A stretch of 64,000 nt of DNA from Zychaea mexicana (lineage: Eukaryota; Mucoromycota; Mucoromycetes; Mucorales; Lichtheimiaceae), in the NCBI RefSeq assembly GCF_025766255.1, contig NW_026516705.1, forward strand, positions 124,001-188,000. Reading direction: 5' to 3'. Numbering within the stretch: position 1 is the first letter of the stretch; each line of letters starts with the position of its first letter. Of this stretch, positions 63,948 to 64,000 are shown piece by piece. Position numbers and translations under genes: made by a program. The notes under the pieces are model-generated. The model searched no databases. It was not told where the DNA came from and saw only the letters and a program-made list of their open reading frames with translations.

Positions 63948-64000
63948 CTATGATAGTTTTGGGGTATATAGCAAGAGTTAGATAACTACCTACATTACTT

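Overview
This is a 64 kb piece of an intron-rich nuclear genome from an early-diverging fungus. The gene set and gene style (a velvet-domain regulator, a muniscin with F-BAR and mu-homology domains, an Rna14 with a proline/RGG tail, many short phase-variable introns, glutamine tracts coded by CAA/CAG runs) point to Mucoromycota, most likely Mucorales. This is inference; no rRNA or marker was available to fix the species. I rebuilt exon-intron structures by hand from splice sites, reading phase and family conservation. All 13 complete multi-exon or single-exon models and both edge-truncated models keep an open frame.

Layout. 1-1118 (+): RAD51, cut at its 5' end by the window. 1647-4109 (-): SulP sulfate permease. 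4.1-7.6 kb: no intact gene, with eroded coding-like stretches. 7599-8199 (-) and 8382-10376 (+): a tight divergent pair, IES6 (INO80 subunit) and RPT2 (26S proteasome ATPase), whose start codons both sit at introns. 10534-11923 (-): TatD-type nuclease. 12639-14573 (-): MFS drug/polyamine-type transporter. 16952-20357 (+): SYP1/FCHo muniscin. 20663-22662 (-): secreted beta-helix-like protein of unknown family, divergent from 22952-23302 (+), a small single-pass membrane protein. 26193-33249 (+): a 2188-residue kinesin-4-type motor with a very long coiled coil. 38592-40019 (+): TALE homeobox gene isolated between two gene-free stretches of 5.3 and 6.5 kb. 46560-48305 (-): RhoGAP-like protein. 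50305-55924 (+): RNA14. 57400-59183 (-): velvet protein. 59.2-63.7 kb: no convincing gene. 63663-63947 (-): 3' end of an unidentified gene running off the window.

The genes are unrelated housekeeping and regulatory functions (recombination, chromatin, proteolysis, endocytosis, mRNA 3' processing, transport, transcription control). I see no biosynthetic cluster, intact mobile element, tRNA, rRNA or CRISPR array. The most unusual signals are: (1) four GC-AG introns among about 72 modelled introns; (2) the IES6/RPT2 divergent promoter, where one start codon is split by an intron and the other is followed directly by one, with an upstream ORF ending in a UAAUG overlap; (3) an alternating repeat module inside the kinesin coiled coil; (4) a dense cluster of long G/C homopolymers and potential G-quadruplexes around the homeobox gene.
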